13,540 bases of DNA from Bacteroidaceae bacterium (GCA_900752815.1 CAADWS010000047.1:1-13540), one strand, 5' to 3'. Shown: positions 1 through 6,889, counted from the stretch's first letter. A program made the numbers and translations. Notes: a model not told the origin generated them from the sequence alone.

Positions 1-105
1 ATTACTTCTAATTTACTAAATATCAGCGATATGCGCAACCTTTCATACATAAATATTTTATCGATTTAATTCCGCCAACGGGTAAAACTATCTATAAAGG
101 ACAAG

Positions 106-144
106 GGGAGGGCAGCCGCAGGTGCTGTCCTCCCTGTTCTTTTT
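106..144. terminator. Hairpin downstream of nhaD, likely terminator
   Basis: An 11-bp stem with one G-T wobble on the plus strand (GGGAGGGCAGC at 106-116, GCTGTCCTCCC at 124-134) has a 7-nt loop and lies about 20 bp past the nhaD stop codon. The T-rich tail (TGTTCTTTTT, 135-144) is on the plus strand, so it is a better terminator for rightward transcripts. Read on the nhaD strand it has the stem but only a weak T-rich tail. It may act in both directions. Positions 1-105 contain no gene I can recognise. Confidence 0.5.
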
Positions 145-155
145 GGAGGCAGGGG

Positions 156-1547
156 TCAGAAGCCGATGGCCTTTTGCAGCCAGTAGCACAGGATACCTGC
201 CACATAGCCTGTGGCGGCAATCCATGTGATGTTCTTCATGTACCAGCCGAAAGTGATTTTCTCGAGGCCCATGACAACGACGCCGGCTGCTGAACCGATG
301 ATGAGCATCGAGCCGCCCACGCCGGCGCAGTAGGCCAGCAGTTGCCAGAAGAGTCCGTCGACAGCGAAGTCGACCAGAGCCGGATTGGCAGCGACGGCGG
401 CCGGGGTGGCAATGTCGTACATACCCATGCAGCCGGCTACGAGGGGCACATTGTCGACGATGCTTGATACGGCGCCGATAACGCCTGTCACGAGATAGTG
501 GTTGCCGCCTGAAACGTCGTTGAGCGTGCGTCCGAAGGCCGTCAGCACACCGGTTTCCTGCAGGGTGGTAACGGCCATGAGAATACCGAGGAAGAAGAGG
601 ATGGTGGTCATGTCGATGCGCGAAAGGAGCATTTCGACACGGCGCTTCATGGTGCCGTCGACGGGCTTGTTGCGGAAGAAAATTTCAGTGGTACCCCACA
701 GCAGACCAAGCACGAGCAGGATGCCCATGAAGGGAGGCAGGCCGGTGAGGAAGCGGAATACGGGGACGAACATCAGACCGCCCACACCCAGGAAGAAGAC
801 AATATTGCGTTCGGTTTTTGAAAAGTAGAGTGCGTCACCGGTAGTTGCCGTTTCGGGCTTTTCCAGATGTCCCTTGAGCCGGTATTGCAGGATAAGAGCC
901 GGAACGACGACGGAGATGAGCGAGGGAAGTATGATTTCGCGGATAATGCCGCCGGTGGTAATCATGCCTTTGATCCAGAGCATGATGGTGGTTACGTCGC
1001 CGATGGGCGAGAAGGCACCGCCGCTGTTGGCAGCCAGGATGATGAGCGAGGCATAAATCATGCGTTCCTCCTTCTTGTGTACCAGTTTGCGCAGCACCAT
1101 AATCATGACGATGCTGGTGGTCAGATTGTCAAGGATGGCAGAGAGGAAGAAAGTCATGAATGTAATGCGCCAGAGCAGTTTACGCTTGCTGGTGGTCTGG
1201 AGTGCATCGCGCACGAAGTTGAAGCCGCCGTTGGCGTCGACAATCTCGACAATGGTCATGGCACCCATCAGGAAAAAGAGGATTTCGCAGGTGTCGCCCA
1301 TGTGTTCGAGCAGGAGTTTGTTGACGAAGTTGGTCAGCGCCGAGTCCTTGTTGATGCTTTCGGCCAGAAAGGCGGAAAATTCCTCGGGATGGAGGGCAGC
1401 GACAAAGGTGCCGGCGTCGGACATGTAGAGGGTCCAGCAGACGGCGCACATGATGAGGGCCGGTACTGCCTTGTTGATTTTTAGGATACTTTCCATGGCT
1501 ATGCACAGATAGCCGATGATGAAGACTGAAACGATAATTGTAACCAT
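156..1547 (-). CDS. nhaD: NhaD-type Na+/H+ antiporter
   Basis: A 463-residue inner-membrane protein of the ion transporter (ArsB/NhaD) superfamily that exchanges cytoplasmic Na+ (or Li+) for protons, giving pH and salt homeostasis. It is hydrophobic throughout. The conserved membrane motifs are in order: DNLTTS at residues 140-145, ANSGGAFSPIGDVTT at 173-187, IVDNVPLV at 363-370 and GVGGS at 409-413. Asp140, Asp184 and Asp365 are candidate ion-binding acids by family analogy. The length fits the family. The reading frame stays open upstream to about 1997, but that extension is Pro/His/Arg-rich, is not protein-like and reaches the tRNA promoter. I chose the Met at 1547 because MVTIIVSVFIIGYLCIAMES is the typical NhaD N-terminus and lies about 55 nt after a promoter. 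No Shine-Dalgarno is seen, only an A-rich stretch. It appears monocistronic and is unrelated to the glycan genes to its right. Confidence 0.93.
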   Translation of the reverse strand: MVTIIVSVFIIGYLCIAMESILKINKAVPALIMCAVCWTLYMSDAGTFVAALHPEEFSAFLAESINKDSALTNFVNKLLLEHMGDTCEILFFLMGAMTIVEIVDANGGFNFVRDALQTTSKRKLLWRITFMTFFLSAILDNLTTSIVMIMVLRKLVHKKEERMIYASLIILAANSGGAFSPIGDVTTIMLWIKGMITTGGIIREIILPSLISVVVPALILQYRLKGHLEKPETATTGDALYFSKTERNIVFFLGVGGLMFVPVFRFLTGLPPFMGILLVLGLLWGTTEIFFRNKPVDGTMKRRVEMLLSRIDMTTILFFLGILMAVTTLQETGVLTAFGRTLNDVSGGNHYLVTGVIGAVSSIVDNVPLVAGCMGMYDIATPAAVAANPALVDFAVDGLFWQLLAYCAGVGGSMLIIGSAAGVVVMGLEKITFGWYMKNITWIAATGYVAGILCYWLQKAIGF

Positions 1548-1603
1548 GGGTTTTTGTTGTGTAACTGTGTTGTTCTTCGGTTGTATGGTTCTTGATGCTA
1601 TAA

Positions 1604-1640
1604 TTTTTGCAAAGAAATAAAAAAACTGTAAGCGGACAAA
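1604..1640 (-). promoter_or_regulatory. Probable nhaD promoter
   Basis: Read on the minus strand, TTTG (1640-1637) and TTTCTTTG (1617-1610) are separated by exactly 19 bp. This matches the Bacteroidota -33 TTTG and -7 TAnnTTTG elements with one mismatch in the -7 box (TT for TA). Transcription would start near 1603, giving a leader of about 55 nt before the chosen nhaD start. Confidence 0.45.
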
Positions 1641-1934
1641 GAAAAGTCCCGACAAATGACGGCGGAAGGGGGATGACTCTTCATATTTTTCCCTGTGTGC
1701 AGGTGTTGCGTCTTTCCCCTTGTGCGGCATGGAGGGCGTCATCGTCCGTGTGGCGGCAAAATTAGGAAGAAAACCCGAACGGGCCCAGAGCGGCGAGGGG
1801 CAAATGGAGGTTATGGCGGCCGGAATGTGGTTTTCCTGTTCCGGAGTGTAATGAGGATGCTGCCGCAATGCTGCCCGCGGGTGCTTCCTGGCTTCCTCGC
1901 GGAGAGAGGGGACATGTGAAAACAGGGAAAAAGT
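1641..1934. other. Intergenic stretch between nhaD and tRNA-Arg promoters
   Basis: About 290 bp between two divergent promoters. A minus-strand frame is open through it, but the translation looks non-coding (rich in His, Pro, Arg and Ser, with no domain). I see no RNA gene, repeat or clear palindrome here. Confidence 0.5.
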
Positions 1935-1965
1935 TTTGTCCTTCGCGCAACATGTTGTATTTTTG
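1935..1965 (+). promoter_or_regulatory. tRNA-Arg promoter
   Basis: TTTG at 1935-1938, a 19-bp spacer, then TATTTTTG at 1958-1965 is an exact match to the Bacteroidota sigma-ABfr consensus (TTTG, 19 bp, TAnnTTTG). The expected start near 1971 leaves a leader of about 55 nt before the mature tRNA, to be removed by RNase P. Confidence 0.75.
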
Positions 1966-2025
1966 CAGCGCCGCAGGCTTTCGGGAGCGGAGTGCATATG
2001 GACGTCCCGCCCGGTGCGGTGGATT

Positions 2026-2097
2026 GCCCCTGTAGTTCAACGGATAGAATAGAAGTTTCCTAAACTTTAGATCCGAGTTCGATTCTCGGCGGGGGTA
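2026..2097 (+). tRNA. tRNA-Arg (anticodon CCT)
   Basis: A complete cloverleaf can be drawn by hand. The acceptor stem is GCCCCTG (2026-2032) with CGGGGGT (2090-2096), 7 bp with G-T at the first and sixth pairs, and discriminator A2097. The anticodon arm is GAAGT/ACTTT around the loop TTCCTAA, placing anticodon CCT at 2059-2061, which reads AGG (Arg). The T arm is CCGAG/CTCGG around TTCGATT. The 3' CCA is not encoded, which is common in this phylum. It has its own promoter and terminator. tRNA genes are frequent integration sites, but I find no second copy of the tRNA 3' end in this window, so no island boundary is shown. Confidence 0.95.
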
Positions 2098-2123
2098 CTT
2101 TCCGAATCTGACGGGTGAAGAGT

Positions 2124-2163
2124 AAGGCTGTTCTGCTGTGGGCAGGGCGGCTTTTTTGTTTTT
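2124..2163 (+). terminator. Intrinsic terminator of tRNA-Arg
   Basis: A 12-pair stem with one bulged G and several G-T pairs (2124-2136 with 2142-2153) has a 5-nt loop. It runs into TTTTTTGTTTTT (2152-2163). It lies 27 bp after the tRNA. Confidence 0.7.
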
Positions 2164-2289
2164 CCATGGCGCCCGGACGGGGCCACCGGATAACTTGCCG
2201 GCGGCCGGTTGATTTCCTGTCTGGGCGGCAGGAAAATGGGGCGGATGTCAGGGGCTGCGCGGGTGCTGTGCGGAGGGGCGTCGGACAGT
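2164..2289. other. Spacer between tRNA terminator and repeat array
   Basis: A GC-rich stretch with no supported gene. The only structure seen is a short 7-bp hairpin, TTTCCTG (2213-2219) with CAGGAAA (2229-2235). Confidence 0.4.
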
Positions 2290-2412
2290 CAGTACTTTCG
2301 TAAAAACTGTTGGTACTTTCGTAAAAACTGTTGGTACTTTCGTAAAAACTGTCAGTACTTTAGAAAAAACTGTCAGTACTTTCGTTTTTTCTCTTAGTAC
2401 TTTTGTTTTTTA
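2290..2412 (+). repeat. Six-copy 21-bp tandem repeat array
   Basis: The tetramer GTAC recurs at 2292, 2313, 2334, 2355, 2376 and 2397, a strict 21-bp period. Units 1 and 2 are identical (GTACTTTCGTAAAAACTG followed by TTG), and unit 3 differs only in its last two bases. Unit 4 has TAG for TCG. Units 5 and 6 keep GTACTTT but have a T-rich second half, so units 4 and 5 can pair (GAAAAAAC 2363-2370 with GTTTTTTC 2384-2391). The 21-bp period keeps a reading frame open (Tyr-Phe-Arg-Lys-Asn-Cys-Trp per unit), but nothing else supports coding. The same unit recurs, inverted, at 13268-13359. Function unknown. Confidence 0.9.
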
Positions 2413-2576
2413 AGGGAACGGTCCTTGCAGTTCCGGCCATTCCCTGAAGTGGATTTGTCCTTTGTGCGGACCGTGTTTCCTGGGGATGTGAGGGCGAATG
2501 TGCTCTCTTGAGAATGTGAAATAAATTAAAAAGTAGCAGAATGCAAAAATCGGGAAACTTTTTGCAAAAATAGGAA
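2413..2576. other. Non-coding stretch with short inverted repeats
   Basis: No protein gene is supported. ACGGTCC (2418-2424) is mirrored by GGACCGT (2468-2474). TGCAAAAA (2542-2549) and TTTTTGCA (2559-2566) form a perfect 8-bp inverted repeat with a 9-nt centre, just upstream of the promoter at 2577. This could be an operator or chance in AT-rich DNA. Confidence 0.35.
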
Positions 2577-2606
2577 TTGAAAAATGCGGAAAAACTTGTA
2601 ATTTTG
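2577..2606 (+). promoter_or_regulatory. Promoter for candidate small RNA
   Basis: TTG at 2577-2579, a 19-bp spacer, then TAATTTTG at 2599-2606 is an exact TAnnTTTG -7 box. The expected start is near 2613. No protein gene follows, only structured sequence ending in an intrinsic terminator. Confidence 0.65.
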
Positions 2607-2612
2607 CAAACG

Positions 2613-2781
2613 CGAAAGTAAGAATGTAAGTTCTCAACACATCATCTGTGAAGATGGTGATTTTGATTTAAAGGTTATTTAGATAGGTGATTGTATTTAG
2701 CAAAGTGATTGGTCCTTTATTTGATTTGACCAATCCTTTCCAGGGAAACAGTTGTAGTGATACAGCTGTTTTTTTGTTTTT
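2613..2781 (+). ncRNA. Candidate small non-coding RNA, about 165 nt
   Basis: A stand-alone unit defined by the promoter at 2577-2606 and the intrinsic terminator at 2746-2781. Inside it are two further hairpins. One is CATCATC (2640-2646) with GATGGTG (2653-2659) and loop TGTGAA. The other is GATTGGTC (2707-2714) with GACCAATC (2728-2735), a perfect 8-bp stem with a 13-nt loop. An ATG near 2624 is followed directly by a stop, and no credible small protein is seen. Size and layout suit a regulatory RNA. I could not show the long rod with a central bubble expected of 6S RNA, and do not recognise it as tmRNA, SRP RNA or RNase P RNA. The family is unassigned, and ends are approximate. Confidence 0.5.
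2746..2781 (+). terminator. Intrinsic terminator of candidate small RNA
   Basis: An 11-bp stem, AAACAGTTGTA (2746-2756) with TACAGCTGTTT (2761-2771), has one G-T pair and a GTGA loop. It is followed by a seven-T run (2769-2775) and a second T tract to 2781. Confidence 0.85.
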
Positions 2782-2798
2782 GTGCAATTCATGCGTTT

Positions 2799-2831
2799 GC
2801 AGTCGGTTCGCGTGGAGCGACTGCTTTCTTT
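2799..2831 (+). terminator. Short hairpin with T-rich tail
   Basis: A perfect 7-bp stem, GCAGTCG (2799-2805) with CGACTGC (2818-2824), has a 12-nt loop and is followed by TTTCTTT. It lies 18 bp beyond the small-RNA terminator and may be a backup terminator. The long loop weakens the call. Confidence 0.3.
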
Positions 2832-2949
2832 CATTGGGATTCGATGAGAAAATGACAAGGGGTTAATAGCCCGTGTTGTTTCTGTCGGGGAAAGGCTCTT
2901 CTGACACTTGCATGTTCAGAGATTGCCCGTGCTCCGAATGGTTTAACCG

Positions 2950-2964
2950 GACAGTTTTTTCTAA
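2950..2964 (-). repeat. Degenerate copy of the 21-bp repeat
   Basis: Fifteen bases here (GACAGTTTTTTCTAA) are the exact reverse complement of part of unit 4 of the tandem array (2360-2374). The GTAC anchor is not kept. It may be a decayed single copy; because it is short and AT-rich, chance is possible. Confidence 0.35.
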
Positions 2965-2970
2965 TGCATA

Positions 2971-3066
2971 CAGACAGAGGCGTGGCCATCCCCCTTACAG
3001 TGTGCCGGCGAACATGAATGTTCCGGGGCTGCAGGGGGATGGCCACGCTGATGTCTGATTTTTTTT
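2971..3066 (+). terminator. Long intrinsic terminator facing right, no gene behind it
   Basis: CAGACA (2971-2976) pairs with TGTCTG (3052-3057). A 3/3 internal loop follows, then a perfect 16-bp stem of 2980-2995 with 3033-3048. Inside, GAACA/TGTTC (3010-3023 region) forms a small inner hairpin. Eight T residues (3059-3066) follow the outer stem on the plus strand, so it terminates rightward transcription. It lies 113 bp past the GH88 stop, but on that strand no T tract follows. The only rightward promoter found upstream belongs to the candidate small RNA, which has its own terminator. Between 2832 and 2970 I see no gene. Confidence 0.65.
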
Positions 3067-3178
3067 CCGTTGTCCGGTGCAGATTGCGGCGGCTGACGTG
3101 TTTTCTTTACTGGTTCCGTCGGGTTGTTCCGGAAGAACGGAGTGCGCCGCGCCGTCTGTCGTGCCGGGAGGGTAGCCT

Positions 3179-4447
3179 CTATTCCAGCCGCATGCTCTTT
3201 CCGTCAAGGAGCAGGTTGTAGCGGTGGAGGGCTTCGATGAAATAGTAGTCGGCGTAGGTGAGGGGTACGTCGATTTCACTATTGTGAGGAATGGAACCTA
3301 CGCAGTGCATGAGGATGAAGTTGGCGTTCTTGCCCAGTTCTGCGCGGTAGTTGGGGCTGCCCAGCGCGTGGAGGATGTCTTTGGCGGCATTGAAATACTT
3401 CTGGCTTTTCTCTCCTTTGATATAGGTACTCAGTTCGAAGAGGGCTGAGGCGACGCAGGCTGCGGCTGAGGCATCACGGTAGAGGGTGACTACCTTGTTG
3501 GCATTCGAGCGTACACCGGGCTTGTAGCCGGGCTGGTTGGCGTTGAAGTCCCACCAGGCCACTTTGTCGGAGGGCAGGTTGGGGTGGTCCAGATAGTAGT
3601 CGGCCATGCCTTCGGCCATTTTGAGGAAGCGCTGTTCGCGGGTCCAGCGGTATACCATGGTGAAACCATAGATGCCCCATGCCTGTCCGCGCGACCAGGT
3701 GGAGTTGTCGGCATATCCCTGTGAGGTTTCGCCCTTGATGGGCTTGCCCGTCTGCTTGTCGTAGTAGATGATGTGGAAGCAGCTGTTGTCGGCGCGCACC
3801 TGGTTTTCCATCACCTTGGTGGCGTGCGAAACGGCTACTTTCCGGAATTCGTCGTTGCCGGTGTGCTTGCTGGCGTGGAAGAGGAGTTCGAGGTTCATCA
3901 TGTTGTCGATGATGACGGGAAAATCATACACCTTGTCGCCGTGCCAGCTGCGGAATCCGTTCCACGACTGGATGACGCCGGCGTTGGGGCGGAAGCGGGT
4001 GCAGAGTGAGCGGGCCGACTCTGCGAGGATGTCTTCATAGGCAGGCTGCGGGGCGAAGCGGTTGGCGTTGCCGTAGCTGCAATACATCATGAAGCCGATG
4101 TCGTGGTTGTCGGTAAATGTTTTGATGGACTCCATGCGCTGCGTATAGGCGAGGGCGGAGTCCTGCAGTTCGCGGTCGTTGAGATAGTCGGACAGGTACC
4201 AGAGCGAGCCGGGGAAGAATCCCGATGTCCACATCTTGATGCTGTAGCATCCGGGCTTACCGTTTTTCATGCTGGTGTGGGGCATGCCTTTCCAGGGAGT
4301 GTTGGCCTTCATCATGAGGCGGTATTGCTTGGCGGCAAATTCCATGTTCTCACGGATGAAGTCCTTTTCGCTGTCCTGTGCTGTTGCGGCGGGTACGGAA
4401 ATGCCGATGAGGAGCAGGGCTGCCACGCAGGTGATGATTCTTTTCAT
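3179..4447 (-). CDS. GH88 unsaturated glucuronyl hydrolase
   Basis: A 422-residue exported enzyme. GH88 enzymes hydrate the 4,5-unsaturated uronic acid left at the non-reducing end by a polysaccharide lyase and release it, completing breakdown of uronate-containing glycans. Residues 1-24 are a signal peptide (positive start, hydrophobic core, ATAQ cleavage site) with no lipobox, so the protein is probably periplasmic. The (alpha/alpha)6-barrel motifs are WTSGFFPGSLWYL (73-85), DNHDIGF (113-119), VIIDNMMNLELL (178-189) and NSTWSRGQAWGIYGF (248-262). Asp116 and Asp181 match by motif and spacing the catalytic Asp88 and Asp149 of Bacillus UGL. It is the second gene after the FAS1 lipoprotein, 130 bp apart with a hairpin between and no clear promoter of its own. 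Sugar specificity (chondroitin/heparin type or plant type) cannot be read from the sequence; GH105 is less likely. Confidence 0.9.
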   Translation of the reverse strand: MKRIITCVAALLLIGISVPAATAQDSEKDFIRENMEFAAKQYRLMMKANTPWKGMPHTSMKNGKPGCYSIKMWTSGFFPGSLWYLSDYLNDRELQDSALAYTQRMESIKTFTDNHDIGFMMYCSYGNANRFAPQPAYEDILAESARSLCTRFRPNAGVIQSWNGFRSWHGDKVYDFPVIIDNMMNLELLFHASKHTGNDEFRKVAVSHATKVMENQVRADNSCFHIIYYDKQTGKPIKGETSQGYADNSTWSRGQAWGIYGFTMVYRWTREQRFLKMAEGMADYYLDHPNLPSDKVAWWDFNANQPGYKPGVRSNANKVVTLYRDASAAACVASALFELSTYIKGEKSQKYFNAAKDILHALGSPNYRAELGKNANFILMHCVGSIPHNSEIDVPLTYADYYFIEALHRYNLLLDGKSMRLE

Positions 4448-4515
4448 GATTCTGTTGCTGTTTTTAGATGGATGTTTGTTTTTCTTTTGATAGTTTTTGA
4501 GTATGAGGTATTGCT

Positions 4516-4560
4516 CAAGCCCTTCCGTGCTGTAACGGTTTTACAGAAAGGAAGGGCTTG
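4516..4560 (-). terminator. Strong intercistronic hairpin between FAS1 gene and GH88 gene
   Basis: A perfect 11-bp stem, CAAGCCCTTCC (4516-4526) with GGAAGGGCTTG (4550-4560), contains an inner 6-bp stem CTGTAA/TTACAG (4530-4535, 4541-4546). It starts 17 bp past the FAS1 stop. No T tract follows on the minus strand, so full termination is doubtful. It may protect the 3' end of the upstream message or reduce read-through into GH88. Confidence 0.55.
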
Positions 4561-4577
4561 TTTCGGTAGCGGATTGG

Positions 4578-6677
4578 TTACCAGATGTCTTCGCGGGTGG
4601 CACCGTTATAGATGTAACTCGGAACGAACTCGAAGTAGTCGAGAACCAGTTCGGCATCGAATTTCTTGAGGGCCGACTTGATGCGCAGATAATAGGTTTT
4701 GTCAGCACGCAGGTCGGCTGTGGTAATGATGCGGCGGAAGGTGGCGTAGGTACCTCCCCGGTTGCGCAGGGTGGAGTTGCCCTGTCCGTTGCATTCGGTG
4801 AAGTAGTGCGGTCCTTTCATGTAGCCCTGGTTACGCAGTGCCTTGTCGTTCTCGTAGTTTTCGGTCCAGTCGTCCGTGTCCTCTTTCCAGGGCAGGTCGG
4901 GGGTGTTGGGGCCGGGAGTCTGCCGCATGTCGTAGGGCAGTCCGGCAGGCATCAGGCGGTCGGGGTCGTCGCCGAAATAGAGCTGTGCCATGCCGCGTAT
5001 CCACATGTGGCAGTTGCCGATGCGGAGTTCATAGGTGCCGTCCTTGGGCACGGGCGGCAGGCGCAGGGTAAGGTCGTAGAGACCGAACACGCGGATGATG
5101 TCGCCCCACGAGTCGCCCCAGGGTGCGGAGCTGAGCACGTGGCCGTAAACGATTTCGGTATTTGTCGTTTGTCGGACAACGTTGTTGAAGAATTGCTTGT
5201 CCTTGTCGAAGCAGGTGCGGGTGCAGCCGCGGAAGTTGTTGCTGACCAGTTCGGGCAGGATGGTGGCGAAGTCCATGCGGATGCGCTGGCGTCCGAGTTC
5301 GTTGCGCAGGCCGGGGGTGTACATCATCAGCTCGTTGATGGGGAAGTAGTAGCCGTTGAGGGCGTTGTTGTCATACTCTCCGTTGGTGGCGCTGATCAGA
5401 TGTCCGGCATATCCGGGTACGACGCCTGTTTCGTGATAGTCGTCTTCCGGTCCGTTGGCATAGGTGGAGATGCGGTTGACGTACATTTTGTGCTCGATGT
5501 CGCGTTCAAATCCGGCGTCGCCCACCTGTGTCACCTGCACCAGGCAGCGGTGCTTGCCCAGCGTGGTGTAGTATTCCCACACGTTGGTGGGCATGTTGGT
5601 GGTCTGTGGGGAAAGGTAGCTGCCGTATTTGTAGCCGTATTCGTTGTAGTGGAACACGAGGCGGTTGTAGGGCATTTTGCCTTCGAGCAGGTGATAGGCC
5701 ACGAAGCGGTTGATGGCGTTGTCGGGGTGCTTCAGGTCGTCGGGGGCTTGCGTGCCGTACACCGGCTGTGCCTTTTCGCGGAGCTTTTCGACGAAGGCCG
5801 GTCCGTTTTTCAGCTGTCCGTTTTCGTCAAGTTCCACTTTGAGGCCGAGTTGTTGCTCGTAGATGGAGTCGGGCTCCACCATGGCGGTGTAGCCCACGTA
5901 GCGGTGCTGTGCATAGTCGTAGACGAATTCTCCCAACTTTTTGTTGAGCAGACGGTTGGGGTCTTCATAACTCATGTCGAGATTGTCGTGGAGCGAGTCG
6001 GCCCAGGCTGTTTCGGTCAGCAGGTAGTGGAACACCTTCAGGTTGCCTGCCGCGCCAATCTGGCGGTCGAGCGTCAGCGATGAGGGAGCGATGACGGCAT
6101 CAACCACTTGGATGAATCCGTTGGACACCTCGTTGTCTTCATCCACAATCATGGAGGTGCCGTTGATGGTATATCGCGACTGCTCGTCCATGGTACAGGT
6201 GAGCAGGCGGTCGTTCAGGTTGGGGAGCGCAAGCGAACCTTTTACGGGGAGGTCGGGCGTTTCGTAGGCAGTGGTGTTTCCGTTGTCAATGATGCAACTC
6301 TTGGCGATGAGTTCGCGCTGTTCGGCGTTGAGCTCGGCCAGGCTGCCGGCTCCCACCTGTGCCATATAGGCTTCGACGGCGGCGTTGGTGGGCAGAAATA
6401 CGGTGTAGTTGCCGCGGGCCGACAATACGCTGTAGAGAGAGGAAGCGCCTTCAGAGTGTCCAAGGGTGACTTTGTGAAACAGTTCCGTTATCAGCGAGAA
6501 CTCAGAGTGAGTGTCCAGAAAGTCGGCAGCTGTCTGTTCATTCTTGATGGCGAAATTGGAGGAGTCTATTTCCTCGGTGCAAGCGGTGTGAAGGGATAGG
6601 ACACCGGTGAGCGGCAATCCCCAAAGCACCGTCAGCTTGATCTTTCGTAAAATAAAGGTTAATCTCCCGTTTTTCAT
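4578..6677 (-). CDS. FAS1 (fasciclin)-domain surface lipoprotein
   Basis: A 699-residue lipoprotein of the fasciclin-domain type that often sits in Bacteroidales polysaccharide utilisation loci, usually next to SusC/SusD. The N-terminus is a lipoprotein signal with a permissive lipobox ending at Cys33 (HTAC). The acidic TEEID after the Cys resembles the Bacteroidota surface-export signal, so an outer-surface location is likely. A first FAS1 domain covers about residues 57-200, with NYTVFLPTNAAVEAY at 90-104 as the typical core. A second FAS1-like part at about 205-345 includes NAINRFVAYHLLEG. The C-terminal half is a beta-rich region of unknown fold ending in EDIW. The role is probably glycan binding or adhesion and is not proven; I see no catalytic motif. 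It is first in a unit with GH88 and has its own -7 box. No SusC/SusD pair lies in the window. Confidence 0.85.
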   Translation of the reverse strand: MKNGRLTFILRKIKLTVLWGLPLTGVLSLHTACTEEIDSSNFAIKNEQTAADFLDTHSEFSLITELFHKVTLGHSEGASSLYSVLSARGNYTVFLPTNAAVEAYMAQVGAGSLAELNAEQRELIAKSCIIDNGNTTAYETPDLPVKGSLALPNLNDRLLTCTMDEQSRYTINGTSMIVDEDNEVSNGFIQVVDAVIAPSSLTLDRQIGAAGNLKVFHYLLTETAWADSLHDNLDMSYEDPNRLLNKKLGEFVYDYAQHRYVGYTAMVEPDSIYEQQLGLKVELDENGQLKNGPAFVEKLREKAQPVYGTQAPDDLKHPDNAINRFVAYHLLEGKMPYNRLVFHYNEYGYKYGSYLSPQTTNMPTNVWEYYTTLGKHRCLVQVTQVGDAGFERDIEHKMYVNRISTYANGPEDDYHETGVVPGYAGHLISATNGEYDNNALNGYYFPINELMMYTPGLRNELGRQRIRMDFATILPELVSNNFRGCTRTCFDKDKQFFNNVVRQTTNTEIVYGHVLSSAPWGDSWGDIIRVFGLYDLTLRLPPVPKDGTYELRIGNCHMWIRGMAQLYFGDDPDRLMPAGLPYDMRQTPGPNTPDLPWKEDTDDWTENYENDKALRNQGYMKGPHYFTECNGQGNSTLRNRGGTYATFRRIITTADLRADKTYYLRIKSALKKFDAELVLDYFEFVPSYIYNGATREDIW

Positions 6678-6701
6678 GATGGATAAGGTTGGTGGTTAGT
6701 T

Positions 6702-6716
6702 TTCAGTGCAAATGTA
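6702..6716 (-). promoter_or_regulatory. Promoter (-7 box) of the FAS1-GH88 unit
   Basis: On the minus strand TACATTTG (6716-6709) is an exact TAnnTTTG -7 box, with a start expected near 6702 and a leader of about 25 nt. No TTG is found at the right distance for a -33 element, so activator help is possible. The rest of the 282-bp gap is AT-rich and holds the GH3 terminator and no gene. Confidence 0.5.
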
Positions 6717-6836
6717 AAAAATGTACGGCAATAAGTTGGGGAGTATTTTTGCTGTTTTTTTGCTTTTTTTTGCAAAGTAAAATTTTTTTGAAAAAGGGAT
6801 GGGACGCGGGGGATATTGTAACCGGAAATCGGATAG

Positions 6837-6889
6837 AAAAACGGGGCGGGGCAGTGGAGGACTTTATGTTTCAGTCATCGCTGCCCCGC
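6837..6889 (-). terminator. Intrinsic terminator of the GH95-GH3 unit
   Basis: On the minus strand, a perfect 9-bp GC-rich stem (GCGGGGCAG, 6889-6881... with CTGCCCCGC, 6854-6846) is followed by CCCG and then TTTTT (6841-6837). It begins about 70 bp after the GH3 stop and separates the GH95-GH3 unit from the FAS1-GH88 unit. Confidence 0.7.

Noticed and set aside
1548..1997. N-terminal extension of the antiporter by 150 residues
   Set aside because: The translation is Pro/His/Arg-rich with no domain, passes through the nhaD promoter and reaches the tRNA promoter. The family N-terminus begins at 1547.
2026..2097. tRNA-Arg as the attachment site of an integrated element
   Set aside because: No second copy of the tRNA 3' end, no integrase and no mobility genes are found in the window.
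2209..2397. Small protein with Tyr-Phe-Arg-Lys-Asn-Cys-Trp heptad repeats
   Set aside because: The open frame follows from a 21-bp DNA period. There is no promoter or start context, and the inverted copy at 13268 shows that the DNA structure, not a protein, is shared.
2290..2412. CRISPR array
   Set aside because: Units are contiguous 21-bp tandem copies with no unique spacers, and there are no cas genes.
4806..6083. Long plus-strand open frame opposite the FAS1 gene (also frames at 8313-9854, 10821-11885 and 867-1484)
   Set aside because: These are antisense shadows of well-supported genes. Their translations are rich in Val, His and Gly and match no family.
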